This document shows positions 37,045-46,028 of a stretch of 64,000 bases of DNA, piece after piece. The DNA is taken from assembly GCF_000143965.1 (NCBI RefSeq), contig NC_014365.1, forward strand, positions 3,499,501-3,563,500, in the 5' to 3' direction. The notes beneath the pieces are model-generated. The model saw only the letters and a program-made list of their open reading frames with translations, did not search any database and was not told where the DNA came from. Source of the DNA: Desulfarculus baarsii DSM 2075. Lineage in GTDB: Bacteria; Desulfobacterota; Desulfarculia; Desulfarculales; Desulfarculaceae. Numbering within the stretch: the first letter of the stretch is position 1; each line of letters begins with the position of its first letter. The position numbers and the translations under genes were made by a program.

Positions 37045-37437
37045 ATGGCCATATTTGCAAACACCGAAAAAATGTATGAAGTGCTGGGAGAACTCTTCCG
37101 CACCCTGGCCGCCGAGCCGGGGATCGTCGACACCCTGGCCGCCGACAATCTGACGATCAAGTTCAGCATCTCCGAGCCCGGCGGCGAGATCTGGCTGTTG
37201 CCCGACGGCCAGGTGATCTGCGGCGGTCATGACGGCAAGCCGGTGGTCGAGATGACCCTGGGCGGCGACACCTGCCACAAGTTCTGGCTGCAACAGATCA
37301 AAATGCCCGTGGCCCTGGCCAAGGGCCTGATCAAGGCCAAGGGCCCCATGCCCAAGGTGCTCAAACTGATGCCCCTTTTGAAGCCGGCCTACGCCGCCTA
37401 TCCGGCCATCGCCCAAAAGGCCGGCTTGGCCATCTAG
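37045..37437 (+). CDS. SCP2 sterol-binding-domain protein
   Basis: The 130-residue protein is a stand-alone SCP2-like lipid-carrier domain. It has TIKFSISEPGGEIWLLPDGQVICGG, VVEMTLGGDTCHKFW and an alternating strand-helix pattern. SCP2 domains bind sterols, fatty acids or acyl-CoAs in a hydrophobic tunnel. It follows the TetR gene and precedes two DUF2148 genes. A thiolase of the SCPx type lies in the same operon, so the two halves of the eukaryotic SCPx enzyme occur here as separate proteins. Confidence 0.85.
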   Translation: MAIFANTEKMYEVLGELFRTLAAEPGIVDTLAADNLTIKFSISEPGGEIWLLPDGQVICGGHDGKPVVEMTLGGDTCHKFWLQQIKMPVALAKGLIKAKGPMPKVLKLMPLLKPAYAAYPAIAQKAGLAI

Positions 37438-37446
37438 GAGCGCGCC

Positions 37447-38124
37447 ATGAGCAAACAACGCAGCATCAAGCAGTTCGAGGAAGACCGCGCCGCGGCCGCG
37501 CGCATCGCCGCCCGGCTGCTCTTGGCCTCGGGCACCACCAGCCCCCGCGTCGGCGGCGTGGGCGAATGCACCATCCACATCGTCGACGACGAGTGCGACA
37601 TCGAAGACCTCTGCCAGGCCGTGGAGGACATGGCCGACGACAACAAGGCCTGGAAGTTTTTCCGGCGCGACGCGGCCATGCTGCGCGACGCCGACGCGGT
37701 GCTGTTGATCACCTCCCTGCGCTGTCTGGACGACCCGGCCGACATCAACTGCAACATGTGCGGCAAGATCACCTGCGATTATCTGCGCGAGGCCGAGCGC
37801 CTGGCCCCCGCGCCCGAGGTGGCCTTCACCGGGCCCTTGTGCGTTTTTCGGGCCAACAACATCGCCTACGCCCTGGACGGCGTGATCAGCCAGGCCCGCA
37901 ACCTGGGCGTCGATTACGGCGTGTTCTGGTCGGCCGGCGCGGCGGCCATGCGCCTGGGGATCCTGCCCAAGGCCACCGGCTTCGCCCTGGCCGTGGCCAT
38001 CTCCGTCACCGAAAAATCGCCCTTCCGCGACATTCCCAAGCGTTACGACGAGATCAACGAACGGACCATGAACGACCGCACCATCCAGCGGTTGTGGCCC
38101 CAGTTCCGCTCGATCTACAGCTAA
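37447..38124 (+). CDS. DUF2148 (ferredoxin-domain) protein, copy 1
   Basis: The 225-residue protein belongs to the DUF2148/COG4739 family of putative iron-sulfur proteins from anaerobes. The likely cluster ligands are C102-x2-C105-x4-C110 (NCNMCGKITC) and C132 (GPLCVFRANNI). Further cysteines are at 41, 50, 56 and 93. No membrane segment is seen. The second copy follows 27 bases later with the same motif but divergent sequence, so they may form a heterodimer. No biochemical function is established for the family. The operon context suggests redox chemistry on a CoA thioester or electron transfer from the dehydrogenase; this is inference. Confidence 0.85.
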   Translation: MSKQRSIKQFEEDRAAAARIAARLLLASGTTSPRVGGVGECTIHIVDDECDIEDLCQAVEDMADDNKAWKFFRRDAAMLRDADAVLLITSLRCLDDPADINCNMCGKITCDYLREAERLAPAPEVAFTGPLCVFRANNIAYALDGVISQARNLGVDYGVFWSAGAAAMRLGILPKATGFALAVAISVTEKSPFRDIPKRYDEINERTMNDRTIQRLWPQFRSIYS

Positions 38125-38151
38125 CCGCGCGGACCAAGGAGCATTATCACG

Positions 38152-38802
38152 ATGGCCATCATCGAAAAAGAACAGTTGATCCAAAACGGCCTGGAACGCG
38201 CCCTGGAGCTGATGACCGTGGCCGCCCACAACAGCTATCGCTTCAAGGGCCGCAACAACCTCAAAATCATCAGCGTCGGCGTCGAGGAAATGGAGCAGAT
38301 CGCCGAGTTCTGTTTCTCGCTGGGCGACATGTCGCCCCTGGCCGCCCGCGACGGCCGCTTTGTCATGGAGCTGATCAAGGAGCCCTGCGGACTGCTGCTG
38401 GTGGGCGACACCCGCTTCAGCGAGTTCGGCTACAACTGCGGGGCCTGCGGCTACCGCACCTGCGCCGAGCTCAACAAGGCCGAGGAGGTCGAGGCCCTGA
38501 CGGCCATCGGCCCGTCGTGCCAGTTCAAAAACATCAACCTAAACATCGCCGTCAACGCCGCCGCGGCCGCCGCCTGGCGCATGGGCCTGCACTGCCGGGT
38601 CTTCAGCACGCTGGCCTTCGGGGCCATGTCCATGGGCGTGATCCCCGATGTGCACATCGTCAGCAGCGTCTCGGTCTCGGTGGCCAAGCAAGACCCCTAC
38701 TTCGATCGCCACAAGTATTGGACCGCCGAGCACTGGGACGAGACCTTCGAAAAAGAATTCCCCACCTTCACCCGCGGCTTCATCGGGGCCATCGAAGATT
38801 AG
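38152..38802 (+). CDS. DUF2148 (ferredoxin-domain) protein, copy 2
   Basis: The 216-residue paralogue of the preceding gene. The cluster motif is C96-x2-C99-x4-C104 (YNCGACGYRTC), followed by C123 (GPSCQFKNINL). Additional cysteines are at 54, 79 and 148. Both copies share the AAAWRMGL / AAAMRLGI helix and a SVSVA / AISVT strand. An AAGGAG site lies 11 bases before the ATG. It precedes the CoA ligase by 13 bases. Confidence 0.85.
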   Translation: MAIIEKEQLIQNGLERALELMTVAAHNSYRFKGRNNLKIISVGVEEMEQIAEFCFSLGDMSPLAARDGRFVMELIKEPCGLLLVGDTRFSEFGYNCGACGYRTCAELNKAEEVEALTAIGPSCQFKNINLNIAVNAAAAAAWRMGLHCRVFSTLAFGAMSMGVIPDVHIVSSVSVSVAKQDPYFDRHKYWTAEHWDETFEKEFPTFTRGFIGAIED

Positions 38803-38815
38803 CAGGAGCGAACCA

Positions 38816-40429
38816 ATGGCTGGCAAAGCTCACCTCAATCCGATCATCGCCTCGCACCTGGTGGAGCAGAAGGCCGACAAAGAGCCCGACAAGGTCGTCT
38901 ATGTCTTCGAGCGAAACCAGCACGGCCACGACGAGCTGACCTACGCCGACATGCATCAAAAGGCCAACAAGCTGGCGCGCTTGCTCTTGGATAACGGCAT
39001 TGGCAAAGGCGACGCCTTTGTCGTCTACATGCGCAACTACCCCGAGTTCGTCTACAGCCTGCTGGCCGCCACCACCATCGGCGCGGTGGCCGTGCCGGTG
39101 GACCCGCGCATCAGGGGCGAGCGCCTGCGTTTTCTGATCAACAACTCCGGGGCCAAGGCCATCATCGGCACTGGCGCCTGCCTGGAGCAGATCGACGAGG
39201 CCCTGCCCCAGGCGCCCAACGTCAAGTTCGTCTCCATCGCCTACCAGCGCGACGAGGACGTGGACCCCACCGATCGTTATCACGCCCTCAACCAGACCCT
39301 GGCGGCCGACGCCTGGCGCACGGTCGATCAGCAGATCATGGACGTGCGCCAGCCCTGGGAGGTCATCTACACCTCGGGCACCACCGGCGACCCCAAGGGC
39401 GTGACCATCCGCTGCAACCGCATGGGCCTGTTCAACATCGTCAACCGCCTGGCCTGGAAGTACCAAAGCGACGACGTGCTCTACAGCGGGCTTTCGCTGA
39501 CCCACGGCAACGCCCAGGCCGTGACGCTATTCCCTTCGCTGAACCTGGGCATCAAGGCCGTGTTCAGCCCGCGCTTCACCAAAAGCCGCATCTGGGACAT
39601 CTGCCGCCAGTTCGGCTGCACCACCTTCAGCCTGCTGGGCGGCATGATGGCCGGCATCTACAACCAGCCGCCCCGGCCAGACGACGCCGACAACCCGGTC
39701 AAGACCGTCATCAGCGCCGGCACGCCCACGGCCATCTGGGAGGATTTCGAGAAGCGCTTCGACGTGAAGATCCTGGAGTGGTACGGCGCGGTGGAGGGCG
39801 GCTTCGCCTTCAAGCCCGTGGGCAAGGGGCCCGTGGGCTCGTTTGGCAAGCCGGTGCCGGGCATCATGGAGTTCAAGGTCGTCGATGACGACGACAACCC
39901 GGTTCCCGCCGGCCAGAAGGGCGAGCTGATCTGCCGCATGCTCAAGGGCGAGACCCGCGTCGACTATCTGGGCCTGCCCCAGGCCAGCGAGGACAAGACC
40001 CGCGGCGGCTGGCTGCGCACCGGCGACATCGTCCACCGCGACGCCGAGGGCTGGTATTTCTTCGACTTCCGCAAGGGCGGCGGCCTGCGCCGGGCCGGCG
40101 ACTTCATCCAGCCCGAGCGGGTGGAGGCGGTCATCGGCCGGCTGGAGCAGGTCGGCGAGGTCTGCGTCTACGGCGTGCCGGCGGCCAGCGGCGCGCCCGG
40201 CGAAAGCGACCTGGTGGCCGCCGTGGCCCCGCTGCCCGGCCAAAGCCTGGACGCCAAGGCCATCTTCAGCGCCTGCCAGCAAGAACTGGAGGCCAACAGC
40301 ATCCCGTCATATCTGCAACTGGTCGACGAGGTGCCAAAGACCGTCTCGGAAAAGGCCCTGGACCGCCTGCTGAGGGCCGACTTCGAGGCCGGCCGGGGCG
40401 TGATCGTCAAACACGAAGATTATCGCTAA
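38816..40429 (+). CDS. Acyl-CoA ligase (AMP-forming, class I adenylate-forming)
   Basis: The 537-residue enzyme adenylates a carboxylic acid and transfers it to CoA. It has the P-loop YTSGTTGDPKGV (about 185-196), EWYGAVEGG, GWLRTGDIVHRDAEGWYFF and the C-terminal catalytic lysine region PKTVSEKALDR. It resembles CaiC-type and long or cyclic carboxylate ligases, but the substrate cannot be read from sequence. A CAGGAG site lies 7 bases before the ATG at 38816. It would supply the CoA thioester for the next three enzymes. Confidence 0.9.
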   Translation: MAGKAHLNPIIASHLVEQKADKEPDKVVYVFERNQHGHDELTYADMHQKANKLARLLLDNGIGKGDAFVVYMRNYPEFVYSLLAATTIGAVAVPVDPRIRGERLRFLINNSGAKAIIGTGACLEQIDEALPQAPNVKFVSIAYQRDEDVDPTDRYHALNQTLAADAWRTVDQQIMDVRQPWEVIYTSGTTGDPKGVTIRCNRMGLFNIVNRLAWKYQSDDVLYSGLSLTHGNAQAVTLFPSLNLGIKAVFSPRFTKSRIWDICRQFGCTTFSLLGGMMAGIYNQPPRPDDADNPVKTVISAGTPTAIWEDFEKRFDVKILEWYGAVEGGFAFKPVGKGPVGSFGKPVPGIMEFKVVDDDDNPVPAGQKGELICRMLKGETRVDYLGLPQASEDKTRGGWLRTGDIVHRDAEGWYFFDFRKGGGLRRAGDFIQPERVEAVIGRLEQVGEVCVYGVPAASGAPGESDLVAAVAPLPGQSLDAKAIFSACQQELEANSIPSYLQLVDEVPKTVSEKALDRLLRADFEAGRGVIVKHEDYR

Positions 40430-40462
40430 ACGGGGCCCAAAGGGGCCACGACGGAGAATTAC

Positions 40463-41704
40463 ATGTCATACCTGGAGCTTAGCCTTGATTTGGCCGAGGA
40501 CCACGCCGCCCTGCGCGACTCGGTGCGCCGATTCGCCATCGAGCAGGTGCGCCCCACCTCGCTGCTGCTGGACAAAATGACCCCCGAGGAGGTCATCGCC
40601 CCCGGCTCGCCCTATTGGACGCTGATGAAAAAAATGTACGAGCTGGGCTATCACACCGTGCTGATCCCCGACGCCTACGGCGGCCTGGGCCTGGACCCCA
40701 TCGCCAACCACATTTTTTGGGAAGAAATGGCCTATGGCTCGGTGGGCCTGGCCGTCTCGCTGGGCTGCGCGGCCTTTGGCCCCTTCATCTGCGCCATGAT
40801 GGCCGAGGATGAGTTGACCGAGGCCTACATCACGCCCTTCGTGGAGTGCCGCGACGCCAGCGTCATGAGCTGCTGGGGCATCACCGAGCCCAACCACGGC
40901 TCGGACAACCTCATGCCCGGCGGGCCGCAGTTTTTCAACCCCAAGATCACCCAGCAGGTCAAGGCCGCCAAAAAAGGCGACCAGTTCGTGCTCTCGGGCC
41001 AGAAATCGGCCTGGATCAGCAACGGCACCATCGCCAGCAACTCCATGCTCTTTTGCAACCTGGACCCATCCATGGGCCTGGCCGGCGGCGGCATCTGCCT
41101 GGTCGATCTGACCCAGGCCGGCGTCAGCCGGGGCAAGCCCCTGGACAAGCTGGGCCAGCGCGATCTGCCCCAGGGCGAGGTCTACTTTGACGAGGCCGTG
41201 GTTCCGGCCGGGCACTTCATCTGCGACCAGGAATCCTACACCATGATCACCGACATGGTCGTGGCCCTGGCCAACGCCCACATGGGCGCCTTTTTCACCG
41301 GCGTGGCCCGCAGCGCCTACGACCTGGCCCTGCAATACTCCACCGAGCGCGTCCAGGGCGGCAAGCGCCTGTGCGAGCACCCCACCATCCAGCGCCGCCT
41401 GTTCGACATGTTCAGCAAGATCGAGGCCAGCCGCTATCTCTCGCGGGCGGCCATGGTCTACAACATGAGCACCACCCCGCCCAACACCAAATACTCCATC
41501 GCCAGCAAGGTCTTTTGCACCCAGGCGGCCTTCGAGGTGGCCTCCGACGCCTTGCAGATCTTTGGCGGCTACGGCCTGACCAAGGAATACCCCATCGAAA
41601 AGATCTTCCGCGACGCCCGGGCCGGGCTGATCGAGGACGGCGCCAACGACTCCCTGGCCCTGCACGCGGCCAGCGACATCGTGCGGGAGGCCCTGGAGTC
41701 ATGA
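40463..41704 (+). CDS. Acyl-CoA dehydrogenase with Asp at the catalytic-base position
   Basis: A 413-residue member of the acyl-CoA dehydrogenase family: WGITEPNHGSDNL, LSGQKSAWISNG, GGYGLTKEYPIEKIFRDARAG. At the usual base position (IYEGT) it has LIEDGAND, which aligns Asp392 with the catalytic Glu. The alternative base region (ITDMVVALANAHMG) has no Glu. Asp replacing Glu has been described in some dehydrogenases of alicyclic CoA esters, so an unusual substrate is possible. The stop overlaps the thiolase start (ATGA). Confidence 0.9.
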   Translation: MSYLELSLDLAEDHAALRDSVRRFAIEQVRPTSLLLDKMTPEEVIAPGSPYWTLMKKMYELGYHTVLIPDAYGGLGLDPIANHIFWEEMAYGSVGLAVSLGCAAFGPFICAMMAEDELTEAYITPFVECRDASVMSCWGITEPNHGSDNLMPGGPQFFNPKITQQVKAAKKGDQFVLSGQKSAWISNGTIASNSMLFCNLDPSMGLAGGGICLVDLTQAGVSRGKPLDKLGQRDLPQGEVYFDEAVVPAGHFICDQESYTMITDMVVALANAHMGAFFTGVARSAYDLALQYSTERVQGGKRLCEHPTIQRRLFDMFSKIEASRYLSRAAMVYNMSTTPPNTKYSIASKVFCTQAAFEVASDALQIFGGYGLTKEYPIEKIFRDARAGLIEDGANDSLALHAASDIVREALES

Positions 41705-42945
41705 GTCAAAACGTCTACATCATCGGCGTGGGCCAGATTCGCTTCAACAAATACCCCCAGGAAACCGTGCGCACCATGGCCCAACAGGCCATCGAGCTGG
41801 CCCTGCAAGACGCCGGCCTGCAAAAGCGCGACATCCAGGCGGCGTTTTTTTCCAACACCTTCTGGGGCATGTTCGACAATCAGCACTCCATCCGCGGCCA
41901 GGTGATCCTGCGGCGCATGGGCATGGACAAGATCCCCGTCACCAACGTGGAAAACGCCTGCGCCGGGGCCTCCACGGCCCTGCACCTGGCCTGCACCGGC
42001 GTGAGGGCCGGGGCCCACGACGTGGCCCTGGCCATCGGCTCGGAAAAGATCACCAGCGACGACAAGCTCAAATCGCTTTCGGCCTACGCCACCTGCATGG
42101 ACCTGGAAAACTTCGAAAACCACATCAAAATGATCGTCGAGGTGGGCTCCTCGTTCAAAAACATCAGCCTGCCCCAGGGCGAGAGCGCCCCCGGCCAGGG
42201 CCGCAGCATCTTCATGGACGCCTACGCCATGGGCGCGCGCTGGCATATGGACCGCTTTGGCTCGACCCAGGAGCAACTGGCCCATATTTGCAGCAAAAAC
42301 CACCTGCACGGCTCGCTCAATCCCCTGTCGCAATATCAACAGACCATGAGCGTGGCCGAGGTGCTGGCCGACAAGGCCGTGGCCTATCCCCTGACCCGGG
42401 CCATGTGCGCGCCCGTGGGCGACGGCGCGGCGGCGGCCATTGTCTGCTCCGAGGCCATCGCCAAAAAACTCGGCCTGGGCCGGGCCGTGCGCGTGGCCGC
42501 CTCGGTGCTGGGCCAGGGCTCCGACCGCGATCTGGACGGCGAGGACATCGGCGAGCGCCTGAGCAAGCAGGCCTACGCCGCCGCCAATCTGGGGCCCAAG
42601 GACATCGACCTGGCCGAGGTCCACGACGCCACCAGCTATGGCGAGCTGCATCAAACCGAAGTCATGGGCTTTTGCCCGCCGGGCCAGGGCGGCGTCTACG
42701 CCATGAGCGGCGCGACGACCCTGGGCGGCGAACTGCCCATCAACACCAGCGGTGGCCTGGAGTGTCGGGGGCACCCCATCGGGGCCTCGGGCCTGGCCCA
42801 GATCCACGAGATCGTCCAGCAACTGCGCGGCCAATGCGGCCCGCGCCAGGTGGCCGGCGCGCGCGTTGGCCTGGCCGAAAACGGCGGCGGCAACATCGGC
42901 GTGGAAGAAGCGGCCATGTGCATTCACATCCTGCAAAAGGCGTAA
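41701..42945 (+). CDS. SCPx-type thiolase (acetyl-CoA acetyltransferase family)
   Basis: The 414-residue thiolase starts MSQNVYIIGVGQIRFNKYP. It has the acylated cysteine C87 in NVENACAGASTALH, EVHDATSYGELHQTE, and the C-terminal GGLECRGHPIGASG and NGGGNIG. The HDA and GHP motifs belong to the SCP2/SCPx thiolase branch, which cleaves branched or sterol-side-chain 3-ketoacyl-CoAs. It is co-translated with the dehydrogenase (4-base overlap). No separate enoyl-CoA hydratase is present in the operon. Confidence 0.9.
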   Translation: MSQNVYIIGVGQIRFNKYPQETVRTMAQQAIELALQDAGLQKRDIQAAFFSNTFWGMFDNQHSIRGQVILRRMGMDKIPVTNVENACAGASTALHLACTGVRAGAHDVALAIGSEKITSDDKLKSLSAYATCMDLENFENHIKMIVEVGSSFKNISLPQGESAPGQGRSIFMDAYAMGARWHMDRFGSTQEQLAHICSKNHLHGSLNPLSQYQQTMSVAEVLADKAVAYPLTRAMCAPVGDGAAAAIVCSEAIAKKLGLGRAVRVAASVLGQGSDRDLDGEDIGERLSKQAYAAANLGPKDIDLAEVHDATSYGELHQTEVMGFCPPGQGGVYAMSGATTLGGELPINTSGGLECRGHPIGASGLAQIHEIVQQLRGQCGPRQVAGARVGLAENGGGNIGVEEAAMCIHILQKA

Positions 42946-42950
42946 ACAGC

Positions 42951-43769
42951 ATGGCCCGCTATCAACTGCGCGGCAAGACGGCCCTGGTCACCGGGGCCAG
43001 TTCGGGCATCGGCCGCGAACTGGCCCGGGGCCTGGCCGCCCGTGGGGCCGACGTCATGGTGGCGGCCCTGCCCGCCGAGGCCGGGGCCCTGGACGATCTG
43101 GCCGCCGAGTTGCGCCAAAGCCACCGCGTCCAGGCTTGGCCCCTGTGCGTGGATCTGGCCCAAAACGACGGGCCGCGCCAGTTGCACGCCCAGGCGGCGG
43201 CGATCCGCCCCGAGCTGGACGTGCTGGTCAACAACGCCGGCGTGATCAGCTATGGGCCCTTTCACCAAACGCCGCTGGCCAAAAGCGAGCTGCTGCTGCA
43301 CGTCAACGCCAGGGCCTACATGGCCACCATGGCCTTGTTTCTGCCCGAGATGGCGCGGCGCGGACAGGGCCGGGTGCTCAACGTCTGCTCGGCCAGCGCC
43401 TTCCAGCCCACGCCCCACCACGCCGTCTACGGCGCGACCAAGGCCTTCGTGCTGATGCTAAGCGAGGGCGCGCGCCAGGAGCTGGCCGGCAGCGGGGTCA
43501 AGGTCTGCGCCCTGTGCCCCAGCTACGTGGACACGCCGCTGTTGCGCGGCGAGGGCTTTCCCAAAAAGCTGCGCTGGTACGCCATCGGCGGCCTGGCCAG
43601 CCCGGAGTCCATCGCCGAAGCCGGGTTGCGAACCATCGAAAAGGGCCGGGCCGTGTTCATTCCGGGGATACAAAACAAACTGGTGCATCTGCTGATGCCT
43701 CGGCTTCTGCCCAGGCGGCTGCTGCCGTTGATCTCGACGGTGGCGCTGAAGGGTTCGGACCGCGCCTGA
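42951..43769 (+). CDS. Short-chain dehydrogenase/reductase
   Basis: A 272-residue classical SDR with the cofactor motif TGASSGIG (14-21), VLVNNAGVI and catalytic Ser and YGATK. A basic, hydrophobic C-terminal segment (LMPRLLPRRLLPLISTV) may bind membrane. It lies 5 bases after the thiolase and could act on a 3-hydroxyacyl-CoA or an alcohol intermediate. Last gene of the operon, before a bidirectional terminator. Confidence 0.9.
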   Translation: MARYQLRGKTALVTGASSGIGRELARGLAARGADVMVAALPAEAGALDDLAAELRQSHRVQAWPLCVDLAQNDGPRQLHAQAAAIRPELDVLVNNAGVISYGPFHQTPLAKSELLLHVNARAYMATMALFLPEMARRGQGRVLNVCSASAFQPTPHHAVYGATKAFVLMLSEGARQELAGSGVKVCALCPSYVDTPLLRGEGFPKKLRWYAIGGLASPESIAEAGLRTIEKGRAVFIPGIQNKLVHLLMPRLLPRRLLPLISTVALKGSDRA

Positions 43770-43775
43770 TTCACC

Positions 43776-43822
43776 AAGGCGGCGTGTGGGGGCGGGAATT
43801 AAAAACCCCTGCACGCCGCCTT
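43776..43822. terminator. Bidirectional terminator between SDR and porB
   Basis: AAGGCGGCGTG (43776-43786) and its exact complement CACGCCGCCTT (43812-43822) form an 11-bp stem; GGGG and CCCC extend the pairing inside. It lies between converging genes. Confidence 0.65.
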
Positions 43823-43893
43823 CACTGCAACTTGGCAAGTGTCAGCGGCGCACAGGGTTGGGGGGCTTTTCAGGGGCTACGCGTCGGCCTCGA

Positions 43894-44856
43894 TCACTTG
43901 GCCTCCGGGTTCGTAGCCTTTACTAAATTTAGCAGGCGCTCCCACTCTTCGTCCACTCTTTTTTGAATAAATTCTATATCTTCATCTTTCAAGTGGGCGA
44001 AGCGGCGCTGGCTCTTGAGATAGTCGGCCACCGGCTTGGGCTTGGTGATGTCGCGGGTGAGCACGTAGCGCCCGTCGATGACCTCGAACAGCGGGAAGAC
44101 GCGGGTCTGGACCACCAGGCGCGAGGCCTCGATGGCCGTGTCGGGCCCGCAACGCCAGCCGGTGGGGCACGGCGAATAGATGTGCAGGTAGGCCGGGCCG
44201 GGCACGGCGGCGGCCTTGCGGGCCTTGTTCATCAGGTCCAGGTGGAAGGCCGGGCTGGCCGTGGCCACGTAGGGAATGCCGTGGGCCGCGGCGATCAGGG
44301 GCATGTTTTTCTTCCAGGTGGACTGGCCCTTGCTCTTGGCCCCCGGCGGGCTGGTGGTGGTCATGGCGCCGTAGGGCGTGGAGCTGGAGCGCTGAATGCC
44401 GGTGTTCATGTAGGCTTCGTTGTCCAGGCAGACATAGACGAAGTCGTGGCCGCGCTCCATGGCCCCGGAGAGGGCCTGGAGGCCGATGTCGGCGGTGGCG
44501 CCGTCGCCGGCGAAGGCCATGACCTTGGTGTTGTCGTCCTGGATGCGGCCCTTGCGGATCAGGGCCTTGCGGCCGGCCTCCACGCCGCTGGCCACGGCCG
44601 CGACGTTTTCGAAGGCCACGTGGATCCAGGGCACTTCCCAAGCCGTCTGCGGATAGGGCGAGCTGATGATCTCCATGCAGCCGGTGGCGCTGCACGCGAT
44701 GACCTGCTTGCCCACGGCCTTGAGCACCTGGCGCAGGGCCAACACCTCGCCGCAGCCCTGGCAGGCGCGATGCCCGCGGGAGAGCGGCTCGACCAGGGGC
44801 ATGTTCTTGGGCGAGATCTTCTCGACGTTCTTGATTGCCTCGGCTGCCTTGCTCAT
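43894..44856 (-). CDS. porB: 2-oxoacid (pyruvate):ferredoxin oxidoreductase, beta subunit
   Basis: The TPP-binding subunit of the oxygen-sensitive enzyme that interconverts pyruvate with acetyl-CoA and CO2 using ferredoxin. The 320-residue product has GHRACQGCGEVLALR (iron-sulfur cysteines), FAGDGATADIGLQALSGAMERG (TPP motif) and DNEAYMNTGIQRS, where the tyrosine-Met-Asn segment is usual for PorB. A further cysteine lies in CPTGWRCGPD. The order gamma-delta-alpha-beta and this sequence favour pyruvate over branched 2-oxoacids. It overlaps porA by four bases. Confidence 0.92.
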   Translation of the reverse strand: MSKAAEAIKNVEKISPKNMPLVEPLSRGHRACQGCGEVLALRQVLKAVGKQVIACSATGCMEIISSPYPQTAWEVPWIHVAFENVAAVASGVEAGRKALIRKGRIQDDNTKVMAFAGDGATADIGLQALSGAMERGHDFVYVCLDNEAYMNTGIQRSSSTPYGAMTTTSPPGAKSKGQSTWKKNMPLIAAAHGIPYVATASPAFHLDLMNKARKAAAVPGPAYLHIYSPCPTGWRCGPDTAIEASRLVVQTRVFPLFEVIDGRYVLTRDITKPKPVADYLKSQRRFAHLKDEDIEFIQKRVDEEWERLLNLVKATNPEAK

Positions 44857-46028
44857 TCCTTCACCCCCACCATCTCGTAGGGCATCGGCGCGCCGGACTT
44901 GGCGGCCGACAGGGTCTTGGCCATCATCGACTTGAAGTCGGCGCGGGTGACGTCACGGCCGCCCAGGCCGGCCACGAAGTTGGCCACGTAATGGGTCTTG
45001 CCCTTGGCGTACAACAGGGCCCGCAGCTCGGTGGCCACCGGCCCGGCGTTGCAGCCGGGGCTGAGCGCCCGGTCGAGGACCATCAGCGGCTTGCTCTCGC
45101 CGATGGCCGCCAGGAAGTCGTCGGTCGGGAAAGGCCGCCACAGGCGGATGTGCACCAGGCCCACCTTCTGGCCGGCGGCGCGCAGCTCATCCACCGTGGT
45201 CATGGCCGTCTCGCTCAGCGAGCCCATGGTCACGAAAAGCGCCTCGGCGTCGTCGGTCTTGTAACACTCGATGGGCTTGTAGTGCCGGCCGAATTGGGCC
45301 GCGAAGTCGTTCCAGTGCTCGACGATGAAGGGATAGCTTTTTTCCAGGGCGTCCACGCAGGCCTTGCGCGCCTCGGTGTAGACCTCGGGCACGCCGACCA
45401 TGCCCATGCTGATGGGCTTGGCCGGATCGAGCTTCTGGGCCGGGACAAAGGGCGGCAGATAGGCGTCGACCTCGTTTTGCTCGGGCATCTCGATGGGCTC
45501 GATGACGTGGGTGAGGATGAAGCCGTCCATGTTGACGATCACCGGCAGGGTGACGCGGTGGTCCTCGGCGATCTTGAAGGCGGTGATGGTCAGGTCCAGC
45601 ACCTCCTGGCCGTTTTCGGCGAAGAACTGCACCCAGTTGATGTCGCGCTCGCTCATGATGTCGCCGTGGTCGTTCCAGATGCTGATGGGGCCGCTGAGGG
45701 CGCGGTTGGCCACGACCATGACGATGGGCAGGCGCAGGGCGCTGGCGATGTAGAGGATCTCGTGCATCAGGGCCAGGCCCTGGCTGCTGGAGCTGGTGAA
45801 GGTGCGCGCGCCGGCCGCCGACGAGCCCACGCAGGCGCTCATGGCGCTGTGCTCGCTCTCGACGGGGACGAACTCGGCGTCCAGTTCGCCGCTGGCCACC
45901 AGCTCGGAAAGATGTTCGACAATGTGCGTCTGCGGAGTGATGGGATAAGCCGCGATCACGTCCGCGTTGGCAAGCTTGACGGCCTCGCTAACGGCCAGTG
46001 AGCACTCAAGCCCCACACGCTGGGCCAT
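44853..46028 (-). CDS. porA: 2-oxoacid (pyruvate):ferredoxin oxidoreductase, alpha subunit
   Basis: The 391-residue subunit shows AYPITPQTHIVEHLSELVASGEL, EFVPVESEHSAMSACVGSSAAGARTFT, SSQGLALMHEIL and GPISIWNDHGD, the catalytic and domain I pattern of PorA. The ATG at 46028 follows GAGGAGG. It overlaps the delta-subunit gene by 23 bases, indicating tight co-translation. Confidence 0.93.
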   Translation of the reverse strand: MAQRVGLECSLAVSEAVKLANADVIAAYPITPQTHIVEHLSELVASGELDAEFVPVESEHSAMSACVGSSAAGARTFTSSSSQGLALMHEILYIASALRLPIVMVVANRALSGPISIWNDHGDIMSERDINWVQFFAENGQEVLDLTITAFKIAEDHRVTLPVIVNMDGFILTHVIEPIEMPEQNEVDAYLPPFVPAQKLDPAKPISMGMVGVPEVYTEARKACVDALEKSYPFIVEHWNDFAAQFGRHYKPIECYKTDDAEALFVTMGSLSETAMTTVDELRAAGQKVGLVHIRLWRPFPTDDFLAAIGESKPLMVLDRALSPGCNAGPVATELRALLYAKGKTHYVANFVAGLGGRDVTRADFKSMMAKTLSAAKSGAPMPYEMVGVKE

